A stretch of 43,829 bases of DNA from Phascolarctobacterium sp. (GTDB lineage: Bacteria > Bacillota > Negativicutes > Acidaminococcales > Acidaminococcaceae): NCBI GenBank assembly GCA_021201965.1, contig JAJQDY010000076.1:1-43829 (forward strand), in the 5' to 3' direction. Under the pieces are notes generated by a model that made no database searches, was not told the origin of the DNA, and was given only the letters and a program-made list of their open reading frames with translations. A program made the position numbers and the translations under genes. Positions within the stretch are counted from its first letter, which is position 1. Every line of letters begins with the position of its first letter. This document shows, one piece after another, positions 28,857-38,289 of the stretch.

Positions 28857-30028
28857 TTAAGAGGCTGCATCCGAAGAAAGAAGTATGTTCTTTACTTGTG
28901 GCAGCCCTTTTGTTGTGTGGCGGTATTTATTTCTGTTCCGGCATCTTCCCGTGCGCGCTGCCGGCATTCCCCTGCTGCAGGGGGGGGGGTCAAAGTAGAC
29001 ATTCGTGCTCTGGAAGGCGCAGTGGACGCCGGCCTCTTCCATGATCTGCATCAGCGCAAGGTTGACTTTTTCCGTGATTTTAAGGTATTCATCCTGGATA
29101 CCCGTTTTTATATAGCAGATAATGCGCACGTTCAGGCTGCAGTCGCCGTAGGCGATGAAGTTCACGCTGAGGTCATTTTCATAAACGTCGTCCTCCATGG
29201 AAAGCAGGCGTTCCCTTACCAGCCTGGTGAAGGTTTCCATCTGCTCGTAGGTGGTCCCGTAGGTCAAGCCCACAATGAAACCCAGGCGGCGTTTTTCCCG
29301 GCGGGTGAAGTTAGTGATGGGCGTGTTGGACAGCAGGGAGTTCGGGACGTAGACAAGTTCCTGGGGAAGGGTGCGGATGCAGGTGCTGCGGAAACTGATT
29401 TTTCCACGGTGCTCTCGACGTCGTCAGCCAGGATCCAGTCGCCTATGGTGAATGGTTTTTCCAGAATTATAATCCGGCTTCCGAAAACATTTGCAAGGGA
29501 GCCCTTTGCCGCAAAAGCCATGGCCATGGAACCTATGCCGAGGGAGGCTATGAAAGCGCTGATGTCGTAGTCCCATTCCTTTGTCACGGTAATGAAGCCC
29601 AGCAGGACAATCAGGATATGGAGTATGGTGTAAAAGATATCTGAAAGGGATTCATTCGAGCGGATGCCCGCATTTGCAAGCAGATCTATGAACAGTCCGT
29701 GGGTTGCGTTGTATATGTTGTAACAGCCCATGAAGAAACAAAGTATGACGACAGTGCGCAGGGTATGGTCAATTAATGGCAGATATGGACCTATATCAAG
29801 CGGCGCCACATGGATAGCCATGTAAATGCCAGTAATTAAAATGACGATGTTGATGGGCTGCGCAAATGCTTCCAGAAGGTCCTTGAAATAAGTAAAGGAC
29901 GTGCGGGAAGTCAGGCTGTGCAGTATGGTCAGTAGGAATTTCCTGTAAATAAAACGTATGAGGAGAAAAAACAGCAGTGTTGCAATCGACGCATACCATG
30001 GGGATATGATCGCTATAATGGAATCCAT
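28857..30028 (-). pseudogene. mscS: MscS family mechanosensitive ion channel, frameshifted
   Basis: The N-terminal half has several membrane helices and the MscS pore helix (GIGSMAMAFAAKGSLANVFGS), then GDWILADDVESTVEK. Near 29395 one A is missing from an A-run; the family sequence resumes in the next frame as ISFRSTCIRTLPQELVYVPNSLL and NFTRREKRR, and continues as GLTYGTTYEQME through FGD-like YGDCSLNVRI and VYFDPPP. A G10 tract (28980-28989, C-run on this strand) lies at the end of the MscS domain and also alters the C-terminus. The ATG at 30028 is preferred; another lies at 30052 without a ribosome binding site. Confidence 0.85.
28980..28989 (+). repeat. G10 tract at the 3' end of the MscS gene
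   Basis: Ten G residues encode Pro codons after the last MscS-domain residues on the minus strand. With eight or eleven bases, the tail would read LQQGNAGSAHGKMPEQK and stop, which looks more natural than the present 38-residue basic tail. Confidence 0.75.
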
Positions 30029-30178
30029 GTAAAAGCCCCAGATGAATATCATTGACGGTTATTTTGCTATTTATAAACTATATTCTAACATTTATGGATA
30101 GTTAAAACGAGGAATTTGCAGATTTTTTTGCTTTTTACGGTGGCGGGGGTCTAATAATAATATTCTTATTTTATATGG

Positions 30179-30184
30179 TATAAT
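30179..30184 (+). promoter_or_regulatory. -10 element for the DUF456-like gene
   Basis: TATAAT lies 33 bases before the ATG at 30218, which has AAGGAG upstream. No good -35 was found. Confidence 0.45.
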
Positions 30185-30217
30185 AATTGTAGAAATTTTA
30201 CCAAGGAGACTTTCTGC

Positions 30218-30729
30218 ATGGAACATGTTCTGCAATGTCTTGTTGCAGGTGTCATAATAATAGGCGGCCCGCTCCTGACCATCTTTGACCTTCAGGGGAA
30301 TACTTTAATGATGCTCTCAAGCGCGTTGGCTTTGCCGTTTATGATGAAGTGCGGTATTTTCATTGGCAGCTTATGCTGGCCATGTTTGCAATTTATGTCC
30401 TCGGCGAGTGCTTGGAATTTTTCATTTCCCTCTTTGGCATAAAGAGGAGTGATATCCCCTGGTCGGCGGTCATATTAATAGGTATCGGGGGAATTATCGG
30501 CACTGACATAGGGACAGGATTCTTCCTTATATTGTGATCTTTCATAGGCGGCGTTATCGGCGCTTTCGTCGTGGCTTTTGCCTATGAGTATATGCGCAGC
30601 GGCCATAGTGAGAATGCGGCTGAGCTTGCTTTCCTGGCAGCCAGGACAAGATTCCTGGCCTTAATAGGCAGGCTGGCTGCGGGGTTTGCACTGGTCGTAC
30701 TGCTGGTCAGGCAGGTTTTCTTCCTGTAG
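30218..30729 (+). pseudogene. DUF456-like small membrane protein, disrupted
   Basis: Repaired, this is about 170 residues of a hydrophobic DUF456-like protein: start MEHVLQCLVAGVIIIGG, a frameshift near 30325 into FGFAVYDEVRYFHWQLML, then YVLGECLEFFISLFGIKRSDIPWSAV and GIGGIIGTDIGTGFF, TGA at 30535, and finally SFIGGVIGAFVVAFAYEYM and ALIGRLAAGFALVVLLV to a TAG at 30727. The Gly-rich helices and the order of segments fit DUF456. The function of the family is unknown. Two lesions argue against a working product. Confidence 0.7.
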
Positions 30730-30764
30730 GACCGGGTTAAATAATAATTGGATGGATGTCGCTT

Positions 30765-31148
30765 ATGGAATTTACTTTTGCACATAATAATCTGAACGTG
30801 CTGGATCTGGGAAAAAGCCTGAAGTTTTATGCCGAAGCCCTGGACCTGAATGAGGCCAGGCGCCATGAAGCGGAAGATGGCAGTTTCATACTTTCATACC
30901 TCACCGATGGCAGGACGCCGCATCTTTTGGAACTTACCTGGCTCAGGGACCGCAGGGAGGCCTATAATCTTGGTGAAAACGAGTTTCATCTGGCGTTTGC
31001 GGTGGACGATTTTGCTGCTGCTCATGAAAAACACAGGAAGATGGACTGCATAGTTTATGAAAATCCTGACATGGGCATTTATTTTATTGCCGATCCAGAC
31101 AATTACTGGCTGGAGATTATTCCTGAGAAATTAGAGGTGCTGCAATGA
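30765..31148 (+). CDS. VOC family (glyoxalase I-like) protein
   Basis: A 127-residue protein with the paired beta-alpha-beta-beta-beta modules of the vicinal oxygen chelate fold: HNNLNVLDLGKSLKFYAEAL in the first and EFHLAFAVDDFAAAHEKH in the second, with the terminal DNYWLEIIPE. Likely metal ligands are His near residue 7, Glu in HLLELTW, His in EFHLAF and Glu in YWLEI, as in lactoylglutathione lyase. GGATGG lies 9 bases before the ATG at 30765, so this start is favoured over 30756. It overlaps the next gene by 4 bases. Confidence 0.85.
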   Translation: MEFTFAHNNLNVLDLGKSLKFYAEALDLNEARRHEAEDGSFILSYLTDGRTPHLLELTWLRDRREAYNLGENEFHLAFAVDDFAAAHEKHRKMDCIVYENPDMGIYFIADPDNYWLEIIPEKLEVLQ

Positions 31149-32128
31149 CTGATTTGAAAAAATACACGGTTGCCGCCAGCGGCAAAATGCGGAAGGTGGC
31201 ATATGATAAGCTGAATAGTGACGTCAATCTTCTGGCATGGCAGCATAGCGGCCGCATGCCGGCGGAACAGTTTGACGAATGGCTTTCAAAGGCCGATGCC
31301 TTATATTCTGCCGCAAATATAAAAATTGACGAAAATCTGCTTAATAAGGCCCCGAGGCTCAAAGTGATTGCACAGGCGGCCGTAGGCTATGATAACATTG
31401 ACGTCGCAGCCTGCACTGCACGCGGAATAGTTGTAGGCCATACGCCCGGCGTGCTCGATGATGCGGTTGCCGATCTGGCATATGGCCTTATAATTGATAG
31501 CGCCCGCCATCTGGTAAGGGGCAGTGAGCATGTCCACAGCGGCAGGTGGGGAGAGCATAAAGGCCTCGGGCTTGGCTGCGACCTTGCCCGGAAGACCCTG
31601 GGAATCATAGGAATGGGTAATATTGGCAGTGCCATTGTCCCGAGAGCCAGGGCAAGCAAAATGAGAATTATTTACCACAACCGCCACCGCCGTGCCGATG
31701 ATGGCAAGCTGGGGGCAGAATACGCGGGTTTTGAAGTTTTGCTGGAGCAGGCGGATTTTATCGTTATTACGGCAACCCTTAATCCTTCCACTAAAGGAAT
31801 GTTTGATGCTGAAGCCTTCAAAAGGATGAAGAAAACTGCAGCCATCATCAACGTGGGAAGGGGGGCCATTGTTGATACTGATGCCCTCTATGATGCGCTT
31901 GCCACGGGGGAAATAGCCTATGCGGCATTTGATGTGACTGATCCTGAGCCTTTGCCCGGTGACCATAAACTCCTTACTTTGGATAATATTACGGTGACGC
32001 CGCATATGGCTTCGGCAACCGTGGAAACAAGGGATGCCATGGCGCTTTTGACGGTGGAAAATATCCTGGCCGGGCTTATGGATCTGCCTTTGCCTGTCCA
32101 GGTGCCTGACCAGTGGGTAAATGCGTAA
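31145..32128 (+). CDS. D-2-hydroxyacid dehydrogenase (glyoxylate/hydroxypyruvate reductase-like)
   Basis: This 327-residue NAD(P)-dependent enzyme reduces 2-keto acids. The nucleotide-binding GIIGMGNIGSAI (about residue 155), the substrate Arg in NVGRGAIVD, the Glu in DVTDPEP and the catalytic His in TPHMASA are all present. QAAVGYDNIDVAACTARGI and GVLDDAVADLAYGLI are typical of the glyoxylate reductase subgroup. Coupling to a VOC protein through an ATGA overlap suggests a joint role in handling reactive 2-oxoaldehydes or keto acids; this is inference. Confidence 0.92.
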   Translation: MTDLKKYTVAASGKMRKVAYDKLNSDVNLLAWQHSGRMPAEQFDEWLSKADALYSAANIKIDENLLNKAPRLKVIAQAAVGYDNIDVAACTARGIVVGHTPGVLDDAVADLAYGLIIDSARHLVRGSEHVHSGRWGEHKGLGLGCDLARKTLGIIGMGNIGSAIVPRARASKMRIIYHNRHRRADDGKLGAEYAGFEVLLEQADFIVITATLNPSTKGMFDAEAFKRMKKTAAIINVGRGAIVDTDALYDALATGEIAYAAFDVTDPEPLPGDHKLLTLDNITVTPHMASATVETRDAMALLTVENILAGLMDLPLPVQVPDQWVNA

Positions 32129-32300
32129 GAAGTTACAGAATACTTTATTTTGCGGAGTGCCGCTGAGGCTGCGTAACCGTCTTGCAACGGAATGGTGGCG
32201 TAATGCGTGGATGGGATTTCCAGCGCTTGCATTTTCCCCATTAAGTGATAAACTTGAGTCACTACAGGGGGAGTATCCTTATTTGGTTAATGCAGCATAG
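32121..32300 (+). CDS. possible 59-residue Trp-rich small protein
   Basis: An ATG at 32121 overlaps the end of the dehydrogenase gene and opens a 59-codon frame ending at 32298-32300, with LATEWWRNAWMGFPALAF and KLESLQGEYPYLVNAA. There is no good ribosome binding site and no known family, so it may be chance. The rest of the gap from 32301 to 32394 holds only an AT-rich palindrome (TATATATTATATATA) just before the next gene. Confidence 0.25.
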   Translation: MRKKLQNTLFCGVPLRLRNRLATEWWRNAWMGFPALAFSPLSDKLESLQGEYPYLVNAA

Positions 32301-32406
32301 CTGTGTAGGATACGTTCTTGCCGGGATCCAGAAGTGCCGGTAATAAATTGGCAGTTCCTGCATAATTTAAGCGGAATGTATATATTATATATATGTGGAG
32401 GATATT

Positions 32407-32790
32407 TTGGGTACTTTAGTAGAAATACTGCAGGATTACGGTTTTGAGCCATGGCAGTATGGCGATATGCAGGGATGGCACCGCCATATTGACTTCATAA
32501 AGGATTGCATAGTAGGGGAGATCGCCCGTTATAGTGCGGATGATTTTATTGTAACGAAGCATAGCGGCATTGATTCCGCCAATTTCCTGAAAAAAAACTG
32601 GCAGCCCAAGGAAAATGTCATGAAACATCGTTTTCTGTTTCTTGGAAGCGACTTTTCGGAACTTGATACAAAATCCTACTGGCTTGGCCTAAAAGGCTGG
32701 TTGGAAATTTTACACTACAGGGAAGGTGATAAGGAAAAAAGATTTGCAGATCTGATTTATTTTGTTGAACTGCAGAATACCGAAAAATAA
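32407..32790 (+). CDS. hypothetical protein
   Basis: About 127 residues, not recognised. It has FEPWQYGDMQGWHRHIDFIKD near the N-terminus and a C-terminal YWLGLKGWLEILHYREGDKEKRF; it is rich in Trp and His and has no membrane helix or signal peptide. The TTG at 32407 is preferred because GGAGGA lies just upstream, while the GTG at 32395 has none. A -10-like TATATT run precedes it. It is a single gene in a short AT-rich stretch. Confidence 0.55.
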   Translation: MGTLVEILQDYGFEPWQYGDMQGWHRHIDFIKDCIVGEIARYSADDFIVTKHSGIDSANFLKKNWQPKENVMKHRFLFLGSDFSELDTKSYWLGLKGWLEILHYREGDKEKRFADLIYFVELQNTEK

Positions 32791-32848
32791 TAAACTGAAT
32801 TCATATTATTTCCTACTTTTTCTGCAGAAAACAAAAAATCTGAAAATT

Positions 32849-32876
32849 AATATATCCCTTTTGGGAGAGATATATT
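32849..32876 (+). promoter_or_regulatory. inverted repeat upstream of cstA
   Basis: Perfect 8-base arms AATATATC (32849-32856) and GATATATT (32869-32876), 12 bases apart, lie 65 bases before cstA and overlap -10-like sequence. A regulator-binding site is plausible. Confidence 0.45.
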
Positions 32877-32940
32877 AAAATATAAGTACCACATATTTTA
32901 TTATTTGATATTATTTTATTGGAAAAGGAGAGGATATTCT

Positions 32941-34542
32941 ATGTTATTGACATTGTTCATCGTTACTTTGGTAGCCTTTGGTATTGCCTACAAGGTATAC
33001 GGAGGGTTCCAGAGCCGCTTTTATATCCTTGACCCTAATCGCGTTACCCCCGCTCATGAATTTAGGGATAACATCGATTACTGTCCGGTTCATCCGGCGG
33101 TTATGATGGGGCATCATTTTGCCTCTATCGCAGGTGCAGGTCCTGTTGCAGGGCCTATTACAGCAGCTGCACTTTTGGGCTGGTTACCTACTTTCTTATG
33201 GATTGTAATAGGATGTATTTTCTTCGGCGGTGTTCATGATATGGGCGCTATAGTTGCCTCCATAAGGCATAAGAGCCTTTCCATAGGCGAAGTTGTTCGC
33301 CAGTGGGTAGGAAGCCGCGGGCATACGCTGTTTTTGGCATTTACTTGGATCTGTCTGATACTTGTTGTTGCTGCATTCCTGGAAATGGCAGTAGGAACAT
33401 TTACGTCTGACCCTGCAGTTGCCTTTACCGCTACCGTGTATATTTTCATGGCCATTATTTTTGGTATAGCCCTTTACCGTTTTGGTCTTTCACTGAAAAT
33501 TGGCACTATAATCATGATTCCGATTTTATTCGGTGCATTGGTATATGGTGTTGACAGTAACTGGGTACAGTCTACTTTTACTTTCTCCGGCGATACCTGG
33601 AGAATTGTGCTGATAGTTTACATTTTCTTTGCGTCCATCCTTCCTGTATGGCTGCTTCTGCAACCGCGTGACTACCTGTCTTCATATCTGCTCTATTTCT
33701 CGGTATTTATCGGCGGCGTGGGCATGATTTTTGGCGGTTCAGGTTATGAAGTAAAACTGCCGGCATTCAAAGGATTCGTTACGGCTAATGGCGATTGGAT
33801 CTGGCCATTGCTCTTTATTACTGTAGCCTGCGGCGCTATTTCCGGTTTCCATTCCATGGTAGCTTCCGGTACAACATCAAAGCAGCTGGATAAGGAAACT
33901 CAGGCTCTTCCTGTAGGTTATGGTGCAATGCTTCTTGAAGGCGTGGTTGCAGTTATTGCACTTGGCGCCATCATGATGATTGGTGAAATACCAAAAGGCG
34001 GTCCTACGGTTGCCTACGGACAGGGCATCGGACATTTTGCCGAAGTTCTTGGCATTGACATGCGCCTGGGTACTTCTATCGGACTTTTGGCAGTAAACTC
34101 CTTCATTCTGACAACACTTGATACGGCAACCCGTCTTGGGCGTTATCAGCTTCAGGAACTTACTGGCATGAGAATTAATAAATATCTTGCAACAATCATC
34201 AGCATTGCTATCGTATTGGTATTGATTTTTTCGAAGAGCGGAAATACTCCTACATGGCAGATGATCTGGCCGATATTTGGTGCCAGCAACCAGTTGGTAG
34301 CAGCAATAGTGCTCCTGGCACTGGGTACATGGGTAATCAAAGGGCTTAAAAAGAAAGCTACCTTTATTATGTATCCTATGTGCTTTATGCTTGTGACAAC
34401 AGTTGTTGCCTTAGTGCAGATGCTGCTTTCACCTAAGACAAGTGCTGTAATTATGGTTGCCGATGCGATCCTCCTGATTTTGACAGCACTATTGCTTAGA
34501 GAAGAATATTTGGCTTTGAAAGAAGTTAAAAAAAGAACCTGA
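32941..34542 (+). CDS. cstA: CstA family carbon starvation / pyruvate-peptide transporter
   Basis: A large multi-helix membrane protein of 533 residues, the length of the shorter Bacillota CstA group. Family marks include YKVYGGFQSRF, DYCPVHPAVMMGHHFASIAGAGPVAGPI, FFGGVHDMGA, FHSMVASGTTSKQL and TTLDTATRLGRYQLQEL. Members take up pyruvate or peptides during nutrient stress. The ATG at 32941 has AAGGAGAGG upstream. Use of ATT, GTT and CTG codons is clearly different from the AGG/ATA-rich left half of the window. A terminator follows. Confidence 0.95.
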   Translation: MLLTLFIVTLVAFGIAYKVYGGFQSRFYILDPNRVTPAHEFRDNIDYCPVHPAVMMGHHFASIAGAGPVAGPITAAALLGWLPTFLWIVIGCIFFGGVHDMGAIVASIRHKSLSIGEVVRQWVGSRGHTLFLAFTWICLILVVAAFLEMAVGTFTSDPAVAFTATVYIFMAIIFGIALYRFGLSLKIGTIIMIPILFGALVYGVDSNWVQSTFTFSGDTWRIVLIVYIFFASILPVWLLLQPRDYLSSYLLYFSVFIGGVGMIFGGSGYEVKLPAFKGFVTANGDWIWPLLFITVACGAISGFHSMVASGTTSKQLDKETQALPVGYGAMLLEGVVAVIALGAIMMIGEIPKGGPTVAYGQGIGHFAEVLGIDMRLGTSIGLLAVNSFILTTLDTATRLGRYQLQELTGMRINKYLATIISIAIVLVLIFSKSGNTPTWQMIWPIFGASNQLVAAIVLLALGTWVIKGLKKKATFIMYPMCFMLVTTVVALVQMLLSPKTSAVIMVADAILLILTALLLREEYLALKEVKKRT

Positions 34543-34571
34543 TGTTAAGAATTAATTCTTAGCATTAGTAT

Positions 34572-34608
34572 AAAAAAGGCTCAAATCATTTTGATTTGAC
34601 CCTTTTTC
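34572..34608. terminator. bidirectional terminator between cstA and the gltD-like gene
   Basis: CAAATCA/TGATTTG arms flanked by AAAAAAGG and CCTTTTT give a hairpin usable on both strands. Confidence 0.8.
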
Positions 34609-34629
34609 CTTTACTTTTTTCTTTTTGAA

Positions 34630-36005
34630 TTATTCATTGCAGGATTCCAGAAGTTTTTTGGCGTCTATATATTGCGCAATGCCCTGGGCCACCTTTTTTG
34701 ATTCCCGCATGGCTAAAACCACAGTTGCAGGACCGTGAACAACGTCACCGCTGCTGAAGACGCCTGCGCGGGTAGTCATGCCATAGGGGCGGTCACGGGT
34801 TGTTACAAAGCCGCGGCCATCCACTTTAATACACTTAGTGGTTGATACAATGCGGGCCGATGGTTTTTGTCCGACAGCCAATATTACGTAGTCACAGGGG
34901 AGCACTTCCTGATTGCTTTCTTTAATAAACTGGTCGTAGGAAGTTTTGGTAACATTCTGCACAAGCAGGCCGGCAACTGTCGTTTCATCTGTATCACTTG
35001 GCAAATTGCAGGTATTATTCAAATCACATATCTGTTTTTTGTTAAGATAAGCTGTGGGCTGTTTTAAATAGTTGAATTGCACGCCTTCTTCCACGGCAGC
35101 CGTGTACTCTGAAGGAAATGCCGATATTTCAGCCTCGGTTTTGCGATAAACTATTGTAACATTACTGGCACTGCGGCGTATTGCAGTACGTGCTGCATCC
35201 ATTGCTACATTGCCAGCTCCTATTACTATCACGTTGTCGCCGGCATGCATCAGGGTCTCGCTTTCATCAAGGTTGCCGTTATCGGCTAAAAAAACCATGC
35301 GCAGGAAATATGTAGCCGGTTGGATACCGGAAAGTTTTTTGCCCGGAATATCAATGGTGCGTGGCAAGGGGGTTGTTCCGGTTCCCATAAAAATAGCATC
35401 AAATCCTGCAGCAAATAAATCGTCAACGGTAAAATCAACGCCAGCCAGCTGATTGGTTTTTATTTCCACTCCCAGGTGTAGGAGATTAGTGATCTCTTTA
35501 CGGACGATTGACTTTTGGAGATGGAATTCAGGAATACCAAACAGTAAAACGCCGCCAGGTTCGCTTTGGGCCTCAAAAACAGTTACCGCAAAGTCCATTT
35601 TGGCAAGGTCGCCTGCAGCAGTAAGTCCGGCAGGGCCGGAGCCGATGACGGCCACTTTTCCGCGTTTGCCGCTGGATGGATGGGCAGGCTTTAAATCATT
35701 ATCATGGGCAAAATCAGCTATAAACATTTTCAGGCTGCCAATCTCTATGCCGCATTTTTTGTTGGTAAGAATGCAATGGGATTTACATTGGCGCTCATGT
35801 GGCATATACGTCCGCATATAGCAGGCAGATTGCTGCGCTCTGAAATGATTTCGTATGCCATGCCGATATTGCCTTCGCTGAGGGCGCAGATAAATTGCGG
35901 AATATTGTTTTCTATAGGACAGCCCGTGCGGCACATAGGGCGTGCACAGTTAAGACAGCGCCTGGCTTCCTGGATTGCTTCTGCTGTGGTCATTGTTCTG
36001 CTCAT
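34630..36005 (-). pseudogene. glutamate synthase small subunit-like oxidoreductase (GltD family), frameshifted
   Basis: The N-terminus has the Cys-rich iron-sulfur domain (CLNCARPMCRTGCPIENNIPQF, CGRIC) in one frame; the rest continues in another frame as PHERQCKSHCIL, GSLKMFIADF, then the FAD site VAVIGSGPAGLTAAGDLA, FGIPEFHLQKSIV, the NADPH site VIGAGNVAMDAARTA and the terminal GVFSSGDVVHGPATVV. One C is missing near 35797 in what should be a CCC. The ATG at 36005 has AAAGGTGG upstream. No glutamate synthase large subunit is next to it, so it may be a GltD-like NADPH oxidoreductase. It follows cysE by 27 bases. Confidence 0.85.
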
Positions 36006-36032
36006 AATTGCCACCTTTTTTCGGGTTTCGGT

Positions 36033-36713
36033 TCAGATTCCTTTTTTACTGTATATGAGAGTTTCAAGTTCCCTGAGTCTTCCGTTGATTTCCTCCATAT
36101 GCTTAGCCAGGAGTTCTTCATAGTCTGCAACGGGGTCAGGAAGTTTGTCATGGTTTAAATCAATAAGCGTTTCGTCCTCAGCGGAAGAAATGCGCATTCC
36201 GTTTTTGGTAACGATACGTCCGGGAACGCCAACAACCACGGAGTTAGGTGGAACTTCCTGCAGAACCACACTGCCGCTTCCAATTTTGGAATTGTCGCCC
36301 ACTTTGAATGATCCTAAAACTTTGGCACCACTAGAAATAACCACGTTATTGCCAATGGTAGGGTGGCGTTTCCCTTTTTCTTTGCCTGTACCGCCAAGTG
36401 TTACTCCCTGATAAAGAGTAACGTTGCTGCCAATTTCCGTAGTTTCGCCTATAACCACACCCATGCCGTGGTCTATGAAAAGCCCCGGACCTAATGTGGC
36501 CCCTGGATGGATATCAATACCGGTCAGAAAACGCGAAAAAGTATTTAAAAGACGTGGAAAAAGAATCCAGTTTTTTTTATAAAAGTAATGTGCGAGGCGG
36601 TGGAGCCAAATGGCATGCAGTCCCGGATAGCATAAAGCAGCCTCCAGTTTTGTCCTAACGGCTGGATCGCGCTGCATAACAGCGTTCAAATCTGTATTAA
36701 TTCGGGAAAACAT
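36033..36713 (-). CDS. cysE: serine O-acetyltransferase
   Basis: CysE acetylates serine in the first step of cysteine synthesis. The protein of about 226 residues starts with an N-terminal helical domain ([38 protein letters not shown]) and then a left-handed beta helix of hexapeptide repeats ([39 protein letters not shown]). The catalytic His/Asp region (HPGA, DHGMG) is intact. The ATG at 36713 has GCGAGGA upstream and is preferred over one at 36776. A minus-strand TACAAT -10 lies at 36767-36772. Confidence 0.93.
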   Translation of the reverse strand: MFSRINTDLNAVMQRDPAVRTKLEAALCYPGLHAIWLHRLAHYFYKKNWILFPRLLNTFSRFLTGIDIHPGATLGPGLFIDHGMGVVIGETTEIGSNVTLYQGVTLGGTGKEKGKRHPTIGNNVVISSGAKVLGSFKVGDNSKIGSGSVVLQEVPPNSVVVGVPGRIVTKNGMRISSAEDETLIDLNHDKLPDPVADYEELLAKHMEEINGRLRELETLIYSKKGI

Positions 36714-36859
36714 ATGAAGTGTCCTCGCTTTCTTAAAGAAAATACATCCTAATGTTCTAATAATATATTGTAGCATAGCAGGGGCAGAAAGGAAATATAC
36801 ATAAGCATCACCACTGGAGAAAAGTTTAAAACTGGGATATATGGAACCATTCTTTATTA

Positions 36860-36888
36860 TTGCTTAAAAATTATGGGAATGCTATAAT
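36860..36888 (+). promoter_or_regulatory. promoter of the M20-DUF3100 operon
   Basis: TTGCTT (36860-36865) and TATAAT (36883-36888) are exactly 17 bases apart, 67 bases before the GTG start. Confidence 0.7.
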
Positions 36889-36954
36889 TTATAATTGTAA
36901 AAAAGTAAAATATTTGTCCTTTCCGTAAGGATAAATAAACTGGAGGTATCTGCA

Positions 36955-38265
36955 GTGGATAAACAGGTTTTAAAGCAAAAAGTTTGCACCGCTATTGATG
37001 CCAATGCCAAGGATATAGAAATTATGGCAGACAGTATCGCAAGTGAGCCTGAACTCGGCTTTAAGGAAGCTAAGACTTCTGCTAAAGTGGCTGCTTTTCT
37101 GAAAGCATTAGGATTGGAGCTACAGACGGGGCTTGCTTTGACCGGAGTGAAGGCGCGGGCTAAAGGATCAGCACAAGGGCCTACGGCAGCCGTACTTGGT
37201 GAACTTGATGCTGTTGGATGCCATGAGAGCGATAAGGCAGATCCACTGACCGGAGCTGCCCATGCCTGCGGGCATAATTTGCAGATTGCAGCCATGCTGG
37301 GTACAGCTTGTGGAATTATGAAATCCGGTGTCATGGAGCATCTGTCTGGCGATGTAGTATTTTTCGGTGTACCGGCTGAGGAATACATTGAAATTACCTA
37401 CCGCAGGAAATTGCAGCAGGAGGGCAAACTTCATTTTATAAGCGGGAAAGGCCAGCTTATTTATGAAGGGGCTTTTGACGATATCGATATGGCAATGCAG
37501 ATACATTCAGATAAAAACATGCCAGAGCCCACTGTTTCCATTGGAACAAGCAGTAACGGCTTTGTCGGGAAAACTGTACGCTATATAGGAAAAACTGCCC
37601 ATGCAGCTGACGCTCCTCATGAAGGAGTGAATGCACTTAATGCAGCAATGATAGGCTTAATGGGAATAAATGCACTGCGCGAGACCTTTATGGAAAAAGA
37701 TGTGGTGCGGGTACATCCCATTATTGCCAAAGGCGGGGATTTTGTAAACTCCGTACCTTCTGATGTAAGAATGGAATTATACGTACGCGCGAAAACTATG
37801 GAGGCTATTGACAAGACCCACATTCGTGTAGATGCGGCACTAAAAGCCGGTGGTGATGCGGTGGGAGCTGAAACAGTGGTTGAAACACTCCCCGGCATGT
37901 TCCCCCTTGACTGTTGCCCGCGTATGAATGAGCTTTTTGTGGAAAATGCCAAATTGGCTGATCCGAATGTCGCAATAAAAGATTCAGGTCATTTCAGCGC
38001 TTCAACTGATATGGGTGATGTTTCACATATTATGCCGGTAATCCATCCTTTCATCGGTGGAACTACAGGACTTCTGCATACCGCAGGCTTTCATGTGGTG
38101 GATTTTAAGGCGGCAGCACTGTTGCCAGCAAAGGCTTTTGCCATGATGCTGATTGATCTCCTTTATGACGGAGCTGGAGAAGCTAAAGAAATTTTAGCTA
38201 ATTTCAAACCGCTGCTGACCAAGGAAGAATATATTGCCAAGTCTGAAAGTTACTTCAGTAACTGA
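36955..38265 (+). CDS. M20 family amidohydrolase/carboxypeptidase (AbgB-like)
   Basis: A 436-residue cytoplasmic metallohydrolase. Metal-site features are GELDAVGCHES (about 82), HACGHN (103-108), PAEEY (140-144) and MQIHSDKNMPEP. The dimerisation insert has GKTAHAADAPHEGVNALNA. This pattern is close to the AbgB/p-aminobenzoyl-glutamate hydrolase group, which cleave N-acyl amino acids. The GTG start is preceded by GGAGG. It is followed after 24 bases by a DUF3100 membrane protein, so uptake and cleavage of an amide-linked compound is a reasonable inference. Confidence 0.88.
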   Translation: MDKQVLKQKVCTAIDANAKDIEIMADSIASEPELGFKEAKTSAKVAAFLKALGLELQTGLALTGVKARAKGSAQGPTAAVLGELDAVGCHESDKADPLTGAAHACGHNLQIAAMLGTACGIMKSGVMEHLSGDVVFFGVPAEEYIEITYRRKLQQEGKLHFISGKGQLIYEGAFDDIDMAMQIHSDKNMPEPTVSIGTSSNGFVGKTVRYIGKTAHAADAPHEGVNALNAAMIGLMGINALRETFMEKDVVRVHPIIAKGGDFVNSVPSDVRMELYVRAKTMEAIDKTHIRVDAALKAGGDAVGAETVVETLPGMFPLDCCPRMNELFVENAKLADPNVAIKDSGHFSASTDMGDVSHIMPVIHPFIGGTTGLLHTAGFHVVDFKAAALLPAKAFAMMLIDLLYDGAGEAKEILANFKPLLTKEEYIAKSESYFSN

Positions 38266-38289
38266 TGATAAAATGTGGGAGGGTATTTA

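Noticed and set aside
28800-29570. Plus-strand open frame of about 256 codons opposite mscS
   Set aside because: It spans the poly-G tract and lies opposite recognisable MscS sequence; its composition looks like antisense translation.
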